From contig DASXZH010000028.1 in the NCBI GenBank assembly GCA_036502005.1, forward strand, positions 1 through 64,000: a DNA stretch of 64,000 nt, in the 5' to 3' direction. The position numbers were made by a program, and so were the translations under genes. The notes beneath the pieces are model-generated. The model did not search any database. It worked only from the letters and a program-made list of their open reading frames with translations, and was not told where the DNA came from. Below, in pieces: positions 44,170 through 53,106 of this stretch. The number at the start of each line of letters is the position of its first letter. Position 1 is the stretch's first letter. The stretch is from DASXZH01 sp036502005 (GTDB taxonomy: Bacteria; Armatimonadota; Fimbriimonadia; Fimbriimonadales; Fimbriimonadaceae).

Positions 44170-44697
44170 CTACTTCTTAGATGCACTCCCGACGGTTTCT
44201 GCTTCTTCCTGCGGAGCACCCGCATTGATAGTCTTCGCAATCGAAGTGAGCTTCTTGTCCGCTTGTTCTTCCTCTTCAAATGTTTGCTTCAGAATCTCTG
44301 CGCAATCATCCAATCCAAGGATTTCCGCAAACGTGATCACGCAGCCATAGCCAGCGATTTCATAGTGCTCAACCCTTTGCGCCGATGCAATAAGCGCTGC
44401 GTCGATCACGGACGGATCGCCCTCTTCTTCCAAGACTTCCTGCGCTTCTTCAACAAGACCTTTCATGGCTTTGCACACTTTTCCTGTTGGCTTTTCTTCC
44501 AGCATTTGGCAGACCTGCTCAAGCCGTTCAACGTGGCCCTTTGTTTCCTCCAAGCGAGACTGGAATGCCTGTTGCAATTCCGGGCTTGAGGCCTTTTTGG
44601 CCATCTTAGGCAAGGCAGCGGTCAGTTGCTTTTCAGCGCTGTAAAGGTCTTTGAGTTCTTCGATTAGTAACTCGTTGAGTGATGTCAATTTGCTCAT
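44170..44697 (-). CDS. DUF892 (YciE-like) ferritin-like protein
   Basis: A 175-residue four-helix bundle protein of the YciE/DUF892 family: LNELLIEELKDLYSAEKQLT at the start, then AFQSRLEETKGHVERLEQV, ALIASAQRVEHYEIAGYG and ILKQTFEEEEQADKKLTSI with the Glu and His residues that bind two iron or manganese ions. These proteins are induced in general or osmotic stress; the role is not well known. A truncated copy with part of the same upstream sequence lies at 49.3 kb. A manganese catalase, another dimetal four-helix protein, is on the same strand 320 bases upstream, and pairing of the two is common. Confidence 0.88.
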   Translation of the reverse strand: MSKLTSLNELLIEELKDLYSAEKQLTAALPKMAKKASSPELQQAFQSRLEETKGHVERLEQVCQMLEEKPTGKVCKAMKGLVEEAQEVLEEEGDPSVIDAALIASAQRVEHYEIAGYGCVITFAEILGLDDCAEILKQTFEEEEQADKKLTSIAKTINAGAPQEEAETVGSASKK

Positions 44698-45018
44698 CTA
44701 TTTCCTCCTAGTGTTCATTTTTAAAACGACCCTTTGAGGGCTTCTGAGTGTCGCTAATTTTGCGTATGGTACAGCATTTGCCGAATGGAATATAGGGGCT
44801 CGATTCGGACCCTAAAACTTTAATAAAATTGGGGGCGACCAGCGGATAGCAGCAGCAACTTTCTCGGTCTAAAACCGACTGCCATGATTCTCGTGTTCAA
44901 GCGCGTGGTGTATTACTTTCTTAACGACGGATCGACCTTTGTAAGTCCACTATCGTTTTTAACGCACCGAATTCCTCGCCGGTGGACTTCATCCGGACGA
45001 GGAACCCGATATCCACTC
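44698..45018. other. Gap between the catalase and DUF892 genes
   Basis: The stretch holds the DUF892 upstream region, including TGTCGCTAATTTT at 44749-44761 that recurs before the decayed copy at 49524, and a hairpin at 44972-45004 just after the catalase stop (TTCCTCG and CCGG against CCGG and CGAGGAA, with small bulges). The hairpin has no T-run but may end the catalase transcript. No gene is seen. Confidence 0.5.
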
Positions 45019-45807
45019 TTATTTATGGTTTTTCGTTGTCTTAGCGTGTTTGCCTGTTGATTTGTGGATTTCTCCGAGGATCTGTTCTTGCGTAACCTGC
45101 GCTTCCATTTTCACCGGTGATTCAACCAATACGACTCCCTTGCCTTCGTTCCATGGTCCGCGTTCATCCGTTTCCCCATCCGGCCCAACGCCAGTGGAGT
45201 CATTAAAGAATTTTTCTACGACTCCGGGGGTTGGTTCTAACTTGCCAATTTCTAGCGGGTCCTTGCCCATGCTATCTAGATCTGCCATAAACGCTTTCAG
45301 ATGCGTGATTTCGCGTGTCATTAGGAACTGGAGCGCATCAATGGAGCCGGGATCATCGGTAAAGTTGATGAGTCGCTCGTAAACAATTTTCGCCCGCGCC
45401 TCGGCCGCGATATTGCTTCGGAGATCTACATCCAATTCGCCCGTAATCTTGAGATAATCTGCGGTCCAAGCGTTGCCCTGGGAGTTGTAAAGATTTACAC
45501 CTCCTCCGCCGGCAATAGCAATTAGGGGATCCGCCTCTGCCGCCTCGCGTTGCGTCTTCATGGGCTTCAGATGCATCTTGGCGAGGGTGCCTATAACTTC
45601 CAGATGGCTAATTTCTTCCGTCCCTATGTCCATTAGCAAATCTTTGCGGGCCATATCGTCACAATTCAGTCCTTGAATTGTGTATTGCATGGCCGCCGCA
45701 AGTTCGCCATTTGCCCCTCCAAACTGCTCCAGCAACATGTTTCCAAATCTAGGGTCAGGCGTGTCTACCCTGACGTCGTACATTAATGTTTTGATGTGAT
45801 GGTACAT
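45019..45807 (-). CDS. Manganese (non-haem) catalase
   Basis: About 262 residues from the ATG at 45807, which has GGGGAG some 10 bases upstream. Homologues start at this point (MYHHIKTLMYDVRVDTPDPR). An open frame continues 38 residues further up to 45921 but shows no family likeness and is probably untranslated. The dinuclear Mn ligands are seen: Glu35 in GGANGELAAAM, Glu65 and His68 in IGTEEISHLE, a Glu in NIAAEARAK and His in TREITHLKAF. The enzyme splits hydrogen peroxide to water and oxygen in the cytoplasm. With the DUF892 protein and the peroxiredoxin it forms a peroxide-defence neighbourhood. Confidence 0.92.
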   Translation of the reverse strand: MYHHIKTLMYDVRVDTPDPRFGNMLLEQFGGANGELAAAMQYTIQGLNCDDMARKDLLMDIGTEEISHLEVIGTLAKMHLKPMKTQREAAEADPLIAIAGGGGVNLYNSQGNAWTADYLKITGELDVDLRSNIAAEARAKIVYERLINFTDDPGSIDALQFLMTREITHLKAFMADLDSMGKDPLEIGKLEPTPGVVEKFFNDSTGVGPDGETDERGPWNEGKGVVLVESPVKMEAQVTQEQILGEIHKSTGKHAKTTKNHK

Positions 45808-46250
45808 AAAGTTCTTCTCCCCAATGGCGTAGCATCGTGCCCTTTCGCACGGTGTTTTTTTGTACGTTGGCCAAGAATCGGGCTCTGTAATAAATTTTTG
45901 ATACAGACTCCCCATATTCATGATAGGTATGGAGCATCAATGAAGATCTGGGTTTCCTCGAAGGAGAAATGGAACTTGAGAAGTACCCGAAAACTCGTTT
46001 CTGACGAAGTTTTCGACCAATATAACTTTGGAAGTCGACGTCTCTCTAAAATGGCGCAGGGTCTCATAAAAAATCTATTGGATCTCGATGGTCGTCCCCG
46101 CTTTGAGAGGACTGCTGTGGGAGACGGGGCTTATTAACCTGTACGTCTTTACTCGCTTTGGTCTAACATATTGTAGAGAAGCATATTTTAAGAAACGCCG
46201 GGTGTAAACGGAACATTTGTCGGAGTAAGAATATCCCTCTCGGTCAAATA
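45808..46250. other. Divergent gap between catalase and cyclase/ATPase genes
   Basis: 443 bases upstream of two divergent genes. It should hold both promoters, but no convincing -35/-10 pair was found. An apparent forward reading frame across it (45940-46137) has no recognisable likeness and lacks a ribosome site. Confidence 0.4.
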
Positions 46251-49145
46251 ATGCCTGGAACGCTTGAAACAAGGACCCTGCTCGTCTCCGACGTGGTGGG
46301 AAGTACGCAAATGTGGGAGCAAGAACCCACGCAGATGCGTGCCGCCCTCGCAAACCACGACGAGATCCTTCGCAAAGCCATCGAGAACGCCGGGGGCGAA
46401 GTATTCAAAACAGCGGGCGATGCCTTCTTCGCTACGTTCCCGACAACGGCTTTTGCTGTTCAAGCCGCGCTTGATGCCCAACTCGCGATTTTGGCAGGCT
46501 CCTGGCCGACCCAAACGCCCATCGCCGTTCGCATGGCCATCCATATCGGCGTGGTTGAACCGAGAGAAGGCGATTTCTTCGGTCCCGCCATGAACCGGAT
46601 CGCTCGGCTGCTAAGTTCCGGACATGGCGGCCAAACTCTATTAACCCAAGCAGCCTACGAATTGGTCAGGGATTCGCTTCCGGAACATGCTTTCTTAGAA
46701 GACCTCGGCGAGCACCGCTTACGTGATCTCGCCCGCCCGGAGCGCGTTTACCAACTCACTCACACCGGGTTACACACCGGCTTTCCTGTCCTAAAGACAT
46801 TGGACACCCTGCCAAATAACCTGCCGCTGCAGCTAAGCAGCTTTGTGGGCCGCGAGACCGAGATAGCCGAGGTCGAAAAGTTGCTATCGCAGTTCAGACT
46901 GGTCTCCATTCTCGGTTCCGGAGGGGCTGGCAAGACTCGCATCGCTTTACAAGTTGGTGCAACCGTTCTGGACCGTTTTGAGGATGGAGTCTGGTTCGTC
47001 CCCCTCGATTCGACCTCGAATCCTGCTGCCGTTGTGCAGGTCGTCGCCGACGCCGTCGGCGTCCGCGAACAGCCCGGCAAACCCTTGCTGTCCTCACTCC
47101 TGTCGTTTCTGCACGAAAAGAGCTTGCTTATCCTGATCGACAACTGCGAGCATCTGGTGGGAGCATGCGCAACCTTGGTGGATGCTCTCCTCCATGGCTG
47201 CCCTTCCGTTCGGGTCCTTTGCACCAGCCGTGAGCCGCTGAACATTGGGGGTGAGCATAAGTTCAGGCTGCCTTCTTTGGGAGTTCCCGACGCTGGCACG
47301 CCTTATACGGTCGCCGCCTTGGAGCAGTACGAGGCTGTTCGCCTGTTTATCGATAGAGCGGTAACGGCTGAGCCCAGCTTCCAGGTCAACAATGAAAATG
47401 CTCCAGCCGTGGCCAACATTTGCGCCAAGCTTGACGGCATTCCCCTTGCCATCGAACTCGCCGTTGCTCGCTTGCGGTCGCTCTCAGTTTCGCAGATCGA
47501 TTCACGCTTGGCCGATCGGTTCCGGCTGTTGTCGGTTGGAAAGCGGACGGCGCTTCCTCGTCAGCAAACCCTTCAGGCCACCATTGATTGGTCCCACGAG
47601 TTGCTTTCCGAACCCGAACGGATCCTATTCCGACGACTATCAGTTTTTTCCGGCGGATGGATGATCGAGGAGGCCGAGCGAGTCGCCGGCTTCGGAGAGC
47701 TTTCTCCGGACGATGTCCTCGATGCGCTTGACCTTTTGGTTGATAAATCTCTTGTTACGAAGCGACAGTTCGGCAAGCAAACGCGCTTCGGCTTCCTTGA
47801 GACGATACGGGCCTACTCGATTCAGCGCTTAGAAGAAAGCGGAGAAGCAGAAGAGCTGCGAGATCGGCACATGAGGGTTTTCGCAGAGTTTGCCAGCGAA
47901 TATGGCGCGACTTTGCGGGCAACTCAACTAGGAGGGCAAATGGAGCGATTTTCGATCGAACATGACAACGTTCGAATCGCGCTCGCCAGGGCATTCCAGC
48001 TTCACTCAGACAGCTCGATCGCTCTCCAAATGGTGGGTGATTTAGCCTTTTTCTGGTACGCCCGTGGATACGCGGGTGAGGGGCTCGAATGGACGGTGAA
48101 GGCGCTCGCATTGCCGTCTGTTGCTTCCGCCGCCGAACGACCACGAGTTTTGAGAGGCGCTGCGATGCTAGGCTTCCAGAAAAGAGATGTGGAAGTTGCC
48201 ATGGCCTCCGGAATGGAGTTGCTTGAGACCGGTTCAGACAATGATCGTGCTTACGCCTGCAACATAGTGGGGCTCCTTTACGGACAAGTCCTTCACCAGC
48301 CGGAGATCGCGGTGGACTTCTACCGGCGCGGGCTTGAGTACGACGAGTTGGCGCCAACCGAGGGGTTCCCCGTTCACGTTCTAGCAAACTGGGCTCAAAG
48401 CGAAAGGAAGCTGGGCCATCCAGAGTTTGCAAAGGAACTTGTTTTGAGGGCGTTAGAAATCTCAAGAAGGCTGAAAACTAAACGCGAGCTAGCCACTTCG
48501 CTGCACATGCTCGTGCTTCTTGCTATCGATGCTAACGACCTTGACGGTGTCGGAGACCTCCTCACAGAAACGCTCGCTGAATCGAGCCAAGTCGGCGATT
48601 TGGTCGGCCAAAGCAACATATTGCTATCATTTATTTTGTTAGCGATCCTCCTTGGAGACGTGGCTGCTGCGGAACGGCACTTGGATGAAATGGAGGCACT
48701 GCTTCCCACAGAACGAGTGAGCCAAGTGGCGGCGATTGACCGAAAGGTGCTCCCTGGGCTTATATGCCTGGCCAAAAATGAGCACCGAGCCGCTCTAATC
48801 GCGCTGCAAAAAGCGGCTCAGTACGCCCAAGAATTCCACGAGCCTGTTTATTTGAGCAACGCGTGTATTTACGCGACAATACCGATGGTAGAGGTAGGCC
48901 TGGCCAGCCAAGCCGCCAAAGTGCTGGGTTTGGCCGTGGAGTTGAGGCAAAAGGCAGGTTGCGCAACAACACCGTTTTGGCACGCATGGATTGGCCGCGC
49001 TAGGGAAAAGATCTGCACCGAAACGGGGCAGGAGCTGCTGGCGAGCTTTGCAGAAGAAGCGAGGATTGCTTTCGCGGAGATAACTCGAGATCGGGCTGAC
49101 TTGGACCGGGCCGGTGCTATCCTGGTGGCTGCTTTGCCGGATTAA
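46251..49145 (+). CDS. Class III nucleotide cyclase domain / NB-ARC-like ATPase / TPR regulator
   Basis: A 964-residue signalling protein. Residues 8-170 are a class III adenylate/guanylate cyclase domain: LLVSDVVGSTQMWEQ and FKTAGDAFFATFP carry the two metal Asp, so it may be active. An AfsR-like NB-ARC ATPase follows with LSSFVGRETEIAEVEKLL, Walker A GSGGAGKT near residue 224, and LLILIDNCEH; then a TPR-rich helical end. Such proteins (often called ATPase-adenylate cyclase-TPR fusions) are abundant in Armatimonadota and are thought to be regulators. They lack a DNA-binding domain, so the output is probably protein interaction or cyclic nucleotide. The gene stands alone. Confidence 0.85.
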   Translation: MPGTLETRTLLVSDVVGSTQMWEQEPTQMRAALANHDEILRKAIENAGGEVFKTAGDAFFATFPTTAFAVQAALDAQLAILAGSWPTQTPIAVRMAIHIGVVEPREGDFFGPAMNRIARLLSSGHGGQTLLTQAAYELVRDSLPEHAFLEDLGEHRLRDLARPERVYQLTHTGLHTGFPVLKTLDTLPNNLPLQLSSFVGRETEIAEVEKLLSQFRLVSILGSGGAGKTRIALQVGATVLDRFEDGVWFVPLDSTSNPAAVVQVVADAVGVREQPGKPLLSSLLSFLHEKSLLILIDNCEHLVGACATLVDALLHGCPSVRVLCTSREPLNIGGEHKFRLPSLGVPDAGTPYTVAALEQYEAVRLFIDRAVTAEPSFQVNNENAPAVANICAKLDGIPLAIELAVARLRSLSVSQIDSRLADRFRLLSVGKRTALPRQQTLQATIDWSHELLSEPERILFRRLSVFSGGWMIEEAERVAGFGELSPDDVLDALDLLVDKSLVTKRQFGKQTRFGFLETIRAYSIQRLEESGEAEELRDRHMRVFAEFASEYGATLRATQLGGQMERFSIEHDNVRIALARAFQLHSDSSIALQMVGDLAFFWYARGYAGEGLEWTVKALALPSVASAAERPRVLRGAAMLGFQKRDVEVAMASGMELLETGSDNDRAYACNIVGLLYGQVLHQPEIAVDFYRRGLEYDELAPTEGFPVHVLANWAQSERKLGHPEFAKELVLRALEISRRLKTKRELATSLHMLVLLAIDANDLDGVGDLLTETLAESSQVGDLVGQSNILLSFILLAILLGDVAAAERHLDEMEALLPTERVSQVAAIDRKVLPGLICLAKNEHRAALIALQKAAQYAQEFHEPVYLSNACIYATIPMVEVGLASQAAKVLGLAVELRQKAGCATTPFWHAWIGRAREKICTETGQELLASFAEEARIAFAEITRDRADLDRAGAILVAALPD

Positions 49146-49256
49146 ACAATGGGATAGCGCAGTTGTGGGACCCTTCGAATAGAGTTTAAAAACTACTTAA
49201 TTGTAAGAAGCGAGAACTCACTTCGAAGCCCTCGCTTTATGGTTTTTTACGAGATC

Positions 49257-49471
49257 ACTTTTTCGACGAAGATCTAACCGGCTTAGCTTCCTGAGGGGCG
49301 CTGGCATTGATGCTCTTCGCAATCGTGGTGAGCTTCTTATCTGCTTTCTCAGCTCAGGGCTGGTGGCCTTTTTCGCCATCTTCGGTAAGGCAGCGGTCAG
49401 TTGGTTCTCGGCGCTGTACAGGTCTTTAAATTCTTCGATTAATAACTCGTTGAGTGATGTTACTTGCTCAT
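49257..49471 (-). pseudogene. Decayed, internally deleted copy of the DUF892 gene
   Basis: The minus strand matches the DUF892 gene at 44.2-44.7 kb in two blocks: the N-terminal end (LNELLIEEFKDLYSAENQLT, PKMAKKATSPEL) and the C-terminal end (DKKLTTIAKSINA). The middle is missing (junction near 49350), and the start is broken: ATG-AGC-AAG-TAA. The upstream flank also repeats the intact gene, TGTCGCTAATTTT at 49524-49536. So this is a dead duplicate of gene plus promoter. Confidence 0.75.
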
Positions 49472-49480
49472 CTTTTTCCT

Positions 49481-49812
49481 CCTAACGGACCTTTTTTAGA
49501 ACGATAAAATAGCGGCTCCCGATTGTCGCTAATTTTGTGCATTGTACGGCCCTTCTTGGATGGAATAGAAGGGCCTGACTTCGCCCCTAAGCGGCTATGA
49601 GATGGGCGCGGTTATTCTACTGTCGCGCGACTCTCTCGTTCGCATATTGTGGAGGCATCTATCTTTCTTCATAAAATATTCATCTTTCAAAGTCAAAGTG
49701 ATCCCTACTTGCGGAAGAAAGTCTTAGAGTGGGGCGCGGCGTAGAACCTGCCGTTTCAGCAACTTCTCGATGATTACTTCCTAATCGAAAATCTTTTCAG
49801 AGGAAACTAACG
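49481..49812. other. Gap with duplicated DUF892 upstream region
   Basis: The first 80 bases repeat the sequence upstream of the intact DUF892 gene in diverged form. The rest, up to the dioxygenase-like gene at 49813, shows no gene or clear signal apart from a short AGAGGAAA about 8 bases before the ATG. Confidence 0.45.
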
Positions 49813-50652
49813 ATGAACAATGAAAATCTGAATTCAGTGCCGGAACCGAAGACAAACGACGAGCCTGACGCAATCCGTTTTGCCGCCACTGAACGGCCGG
49901 TAACAAGGCGTGAGGCAATGATGGGGCTAGCGAGCTTAGGCTTGTATGGTGTTACGCTTTCCATAGCTGGCTGCGGCGGCGGGGGCGTCACTGGAACTAG
50001 CTCTAGCTCACATTCGAGCAGTTCTTCGTCGTCGTCTTTCACGGCCGAAGGAGAAATCGGCCCTTACTTTACCGATGACAGTGCCAGTGGTTATAACCGA
50101 AGCAACATCTTGAGCAGCCTTGATGGCAGCGATACTCAGGCGGGAATTCCTTTGACCCTTAATCTAATCGTTCTCGATAGCGAAAATGGATTCGCCGCGT
50201 ATAAGGGCGCCCAAGTTGACATTTGGCACTGCAATGCAAGTGGTGTTTACTCCAACGAATCCTCGGAAAGCACGAGCGGCCAATCTTGGCTCCGGGGCTA
50301 TCAGATCACCGATGCCAACGGTAAGGCGAGTTTTACTACGATCATTCCCGGGTGGTATGCAGGACGCACGACCCACATTCATTTACGCGTGCGGTCTAAG
50401 TACAGCACTGCATCCAGCACTTCAGACGAGACCAACACTACCCAGGTGTTTTTTGCTCAAACGATGGTCGATACGATCGATACGACGATCTCGCCATATA
50501 GCGCCGAAGGCAAAAACTCGACTACCAACGCGTCGGACCGAGTCTATGCCACGCAGACGAAAGGACAAAACCTACTGACCATTTCTGGAAATAACACCAG
50601 TGGTTATACGGCTGCCTTTACCATCTACTTACCGATCACGACGGAGTATTAA
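49813..50652 (+). CDS. Exported intradiol-dioxygenase-like protein
   Basis: A 279-residue protein. A twin-arginine-like leader (TRREAMMGLASLGLYGVTLS) ends in a lipobox-like AGC with acylable cysteine, followed by a Ser-rich linker and then an intradiol ring-cleavage dioxygenase fold. Candidate Fe(III) ligands are Tyr in ASGVYSNES, Tyr in IPGWYAGRTTHIHLRV and the two His of that motif; GEIGPYFTDD is the usual lead-in. Intradiol enzymes cut catechols, but exported members in this group often act on other aromatic substrates or have unknown roles. No other aromatic-degradation gene is near. Confidence 0.82.
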   Translation: MNNENLNSVPEPKTNDEPDAIRFAATERPVTRREAMMGLASLGLYGVTLSIAGCGGGGVTGTSSSSHSSSSSSSSFTAEGEIGPYFTDDSASGYNRSNILSSLDGSDTQAGIPLTLNLIVLDSENGFAAYKGAQVDIWHCNASGVYSNESSESTSGQSWLRGYQITDANGKASFTTIIPGWYAGRTTHIHLRVRSKYSTASSTSDETNTTQVFFAQTMVDTIDTTISPYSAEGKNSTTNASDRVYATQTKGQNLLTISGNNTSGYTAAFTIYLPITTEY

Positions 50653-50694
50653 TCGCGATTCCGACAGGGGAAGGCCGCCGAGCAGCATACAACG

Positions 50695-51702
50695 ATGAAA
50701 CGTCGCAAACTAATCCTGAAAAACTTCTTGTCTCCAGGAGATATCGTGATGCTGACGGCCGCGGTGCGCGACCTCCACCGTCACTATCCCGGTCAGTATC
50801 TCACGGACGTGCGCACTCCCTTCCCGGAGCTTTGGGAGAATAACCCTTATCTGACTCCGCTGAGTGACGATGATCCAGAGGCTGAAGTCATCCAGTGCGA
50901 ATACCCGTTGATACATCGCAGCAACGGATCACCTTATCATTTCATTCACGGCTTCGAACAGTTCTTAAGCAAGACCTTGGACCTGCAGATACAGCCGACC
51001 GAGTTCAAAGGGGATATCCATCTCTCGGAAGACGAACTCGCTTCCTTCGAGTATCTTGGCGAAATCGAAGCTGTTGAAAAACCGTTTTGGCTGATCGTTT
51101 CCGGCGGAAAATACGATTTTACGGTGAAGTGGTGGGATGCGCGCCGCTATCAAGAAGTTGTAGACAATCTCCGTGGGAGGGTCGAGTTCGTTCAAGTTGG
51201 CGAGATGAGCCACTGCCATCCGCCATTGAATGGAGTGATCGATTTGCGCGGCCAAACATCTTTGCGCGCCCTGATCCGCTTGATGCATTTCGCACAAGGG
51301 GTCCTAACGCCGATAAGCTTACTCATGCATTTGTCGGCCGCTGTGCCAGTTCGCCGTGGCGCCCCGCCCTTGCGTCCTTGCGTTGTTGTGGCCGGGGGTC
51401 GCGAACCATCTCAATGGGCCGCTTATGGGCACCATCAGTTTATTCATACCATCGGACAGCTCCCTTGTTGTGCGCAGGGTGGTTGTTGGAAAGCCCGAAC
51501 CGTTCCAATCGGCGACGGCGAGAGTGGGGATTTGCCAGAGCATCTTTGTACAAACGTTGTGAACGACGAGGGCCTATTTCTGCCCCGTTGCATGCATATG
51601 ATCACCTCAGCGGAAGTGACCCGGCGGATCGAGGACTATTTTGTTGGTGGGATTCTCCGGGACGATCCCCGAGATAACGAATCCATTGCAACCGAAAAGT
51701 AA
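50695..51702 (+). CDS. Glycosyltransferase family 9-like (heptosyltransferase-like) protein
   Basis: A 335-residue protein. The start (KLILKNFLSPGDIVMLTAAV followed by RDLHRHYPGQYLTDVRTPFP) and the later FAQGVLTPISLLMHLSAAV resemble GT9 enzymes, which transfer heptose to lipopolysaccharide. The central GGKYDFTVKWW replaces the usual nucleotide loop. The CCAQGGCWKAR cluster and CTNVV...CMHMI are unusual for the family and may bind metal. The true donor and acceptor are unknown. It is 42 bases after the dioxygenase-like gene and may be co-read. Confidence 0.7.
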   Translation: MKRRKLILKNFLSPGDIVMLTAAVRDLHRHYPGQYLTDVRTPFPELWENNPYLTPLSDDDPEAEVIQCEYPLIHRSNGSPYHFIHGFEQFLSKTLDLQIQPTEFKGDIHLSEDELASFEYLGEIEAVEKPFWLIVSGGKYDFTVKWWDARRYQEVVDNLRGRVEFVQVGEMSHCHPPLNGVIDLRGQTSLRALIRLMHFAQGVLTPISLLMHLSAAVPVRRGAPPLRPCVVVAGGREPSQWAAYGHHQFIHTIGQLPCCAQGGCWKARTVPIGDGESGDLPEHLCTNVVNDEGLFLPRCMHMITSAEVTRRIEDYFVGGILRDDPRDNESIATEK

Positions 51703-51719
51703 GGTTTTGCAGAATAGGT

Positions 51720-52688
51720 TTAGGCCGCAGCCCAACCCCAGGGCAAATACTTCGCGTGGAAACTTCCGTTCGCGTATAGGTCCACCATCGCAAACCCCGG
51801 AGCCGTTTCCTGATAAGGACCATCCCACCACGAACCGCAGACCGCGCCGCCGCAGAAGTAGTGCACGCCGTTGTAGTCGACTCTGCCGTGCAAGTGCTCG
51901 TGCCCGGCCATGCAAATCTTTACATTCGGATATTTCAGAAAGAGATCCTTCAGTTTGCGAGCATCGATATGCATCCAGTTTCCAGGCACCCGAATATCTT
52001 TCGCGGTTTCCGAATGAGGCCTAAACAGGGCGCAGGCGGAAACAATTGGCGCGTGGCTGATAACAATCACGGGCGTCGTTAGCGGCGTCGCGGCAAGGTC
52101 TCTTTCCAACCAAACGAACTGTTCATCGTCAAGCTTGGCGATATAGCCGGCCGGCGTGCCACCCTGTTGAATGCTATCTAGAACGATAAAGTGCCATCCG
52201 CCCCGGTCGAAACTGTAATAGCGGTGGGGTATCCCGAGCTCATCGATGGCCCATTTCTTACCGTAATGGGCTTCTAACCCAGAGGCCTGACAGACGCGTT
52301 TGTCCCATCCCCAAATATCGTGGTTACCGATGGTGTGGACTACGGGCAGGCTGCAGTTTTGATGATAAACGCTGTGGAAAAGCTTCCATTGAGACTTTAC
52401 GTCGGAAGCATTATGAGAGCAGGCATCGAAAATGCTATCCCCACCATTGACGATCATGGTTGGGGCATGATGATGATCCTGAAGCATGTGAAGGCACTTT
52501 GCGAAGCCTTCCGGGGAGTGCTTAGATTGGGTTACGTGAGCGTCGGTAATAAAAGCAAACCGAAGGGAGGGATGATCGTGATGATCGTGGTGATGAAAGC
52601 GGTTTGATAAAACCGTGCTTGAGGCCGTCGCAGCCGCCAAAGCGCTAGCGCCCTTAAGAAACCCTCTTCTTGATAATATATCGCCCAT
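51720..52688 (-). CDS. Tat-exported calcineurin-like metallophosphoesterase
   Basis: About 322 residues from the ATG at 52688, whose product starts with a Tat signal MGDILSRRGFLKGASALAAA; an upstream start at 52781 would hide the signal. The five phosphoesterase motifs are present: FITDAHVTQS, NGGDSIFDAC, GNHDIWGWD, VISHAPIV and AGHEHLHGRVDYN, supplying the dimetal ligands. A His-rich stretch HHHDHHDH follows the signal. It cleaves phosphate esters in the periplasm, with unknown substrate. Confidence 0.88.
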   Translation of the reverse strand: MGDILSRRGFLKGASALAAATASSTVLSNRFHHHDHHDHPSLRFAFITDAHVTQSKHSPEGFAKCLHMLQDHHHAPTMIVNGGDSIFDACSHNASDVKSQWKLFHSVYHQNCSLPVVHTIGNHDIWGWDKRVCQASGLEAHYGKKWAIDELGIPHRYYSFDRGGWHFIVLDSIQQGGTPAGYIAKLDDEQFVWLERDLAATPLTTPVIVISHAPIVSACALFRPHSETAKDIRVPGNWMHIDARKLKDLFLKYPNVKICMAGHEHLHGRVDYNGVHYFCGGAVCGSWWDGPYQETAPGFAMVDLYANGSFHAKYLPWGWAAA

Positions 52689-53106
52689 ACGCACACCGAT
52701 TCTCGGCTGATTTTGCAGTTTCTCCTCGTTTGCCCTCTGGGAGAGTTGGTTTAACAGCCTTGCAACTATTAAACACTTCATTCGGCCGAAACGCCGCGTA
52801 CCTTCTAAGAAAGTTCTAAGAATAGCAATAATTGGTAACTACTTCTCATTCGCAGACTGCCGCGCTTCAGGTTCTTGGGTTAACCGGACCCCGTGAAGAT
52901 CTGTCCGTCCAAAGCTCTCTCCTCCGCGGGGGTAGAGAGCCTCAAAAGAACTTGAGTGGAACGAAATCCCCGAGAATCGGGACGGAGAGTGGGGACAACC
53001 GTTCGCCGCGAAGCTCTTCTAAAATATGAAGGGCCCGCGCAACCTACCGTGAAAACGCCGTGAAAAGTTTAAGAGCTTTCTTTAAAAAGTCCGGTAGCGT
53101 GGCTTC
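52689..53106. other. Divergent gap with a cluster of hairpins
   Basis: Between the minus-strand phosphoesterase gene and the plus-strand lipoprotein gene. Three hairpins follow each other: GCTCTCT/AGAGAGC (52914-52940), CTCAA/TTGAG (52941-52956) and CCCGA/TCGGG (52969-52981). They lie about 125-190 bases before the lipoprotein start and could be a structured leader or a terminator of an upstream transcript. No known riboswitch is recognised and no gene is seen. Confidence 0.4.

Noticed and set aside
45808..45921. 38-residue N-terminal extension of the Mn catalase
   Set aside because: Catalases of this family begin at the later ATG, and the extension has no likeness to them.
46138..46250. Riboswitch upstream of the cyclase/ATPase gene
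   Set aside because: No conserved motif or stable structure was seen.
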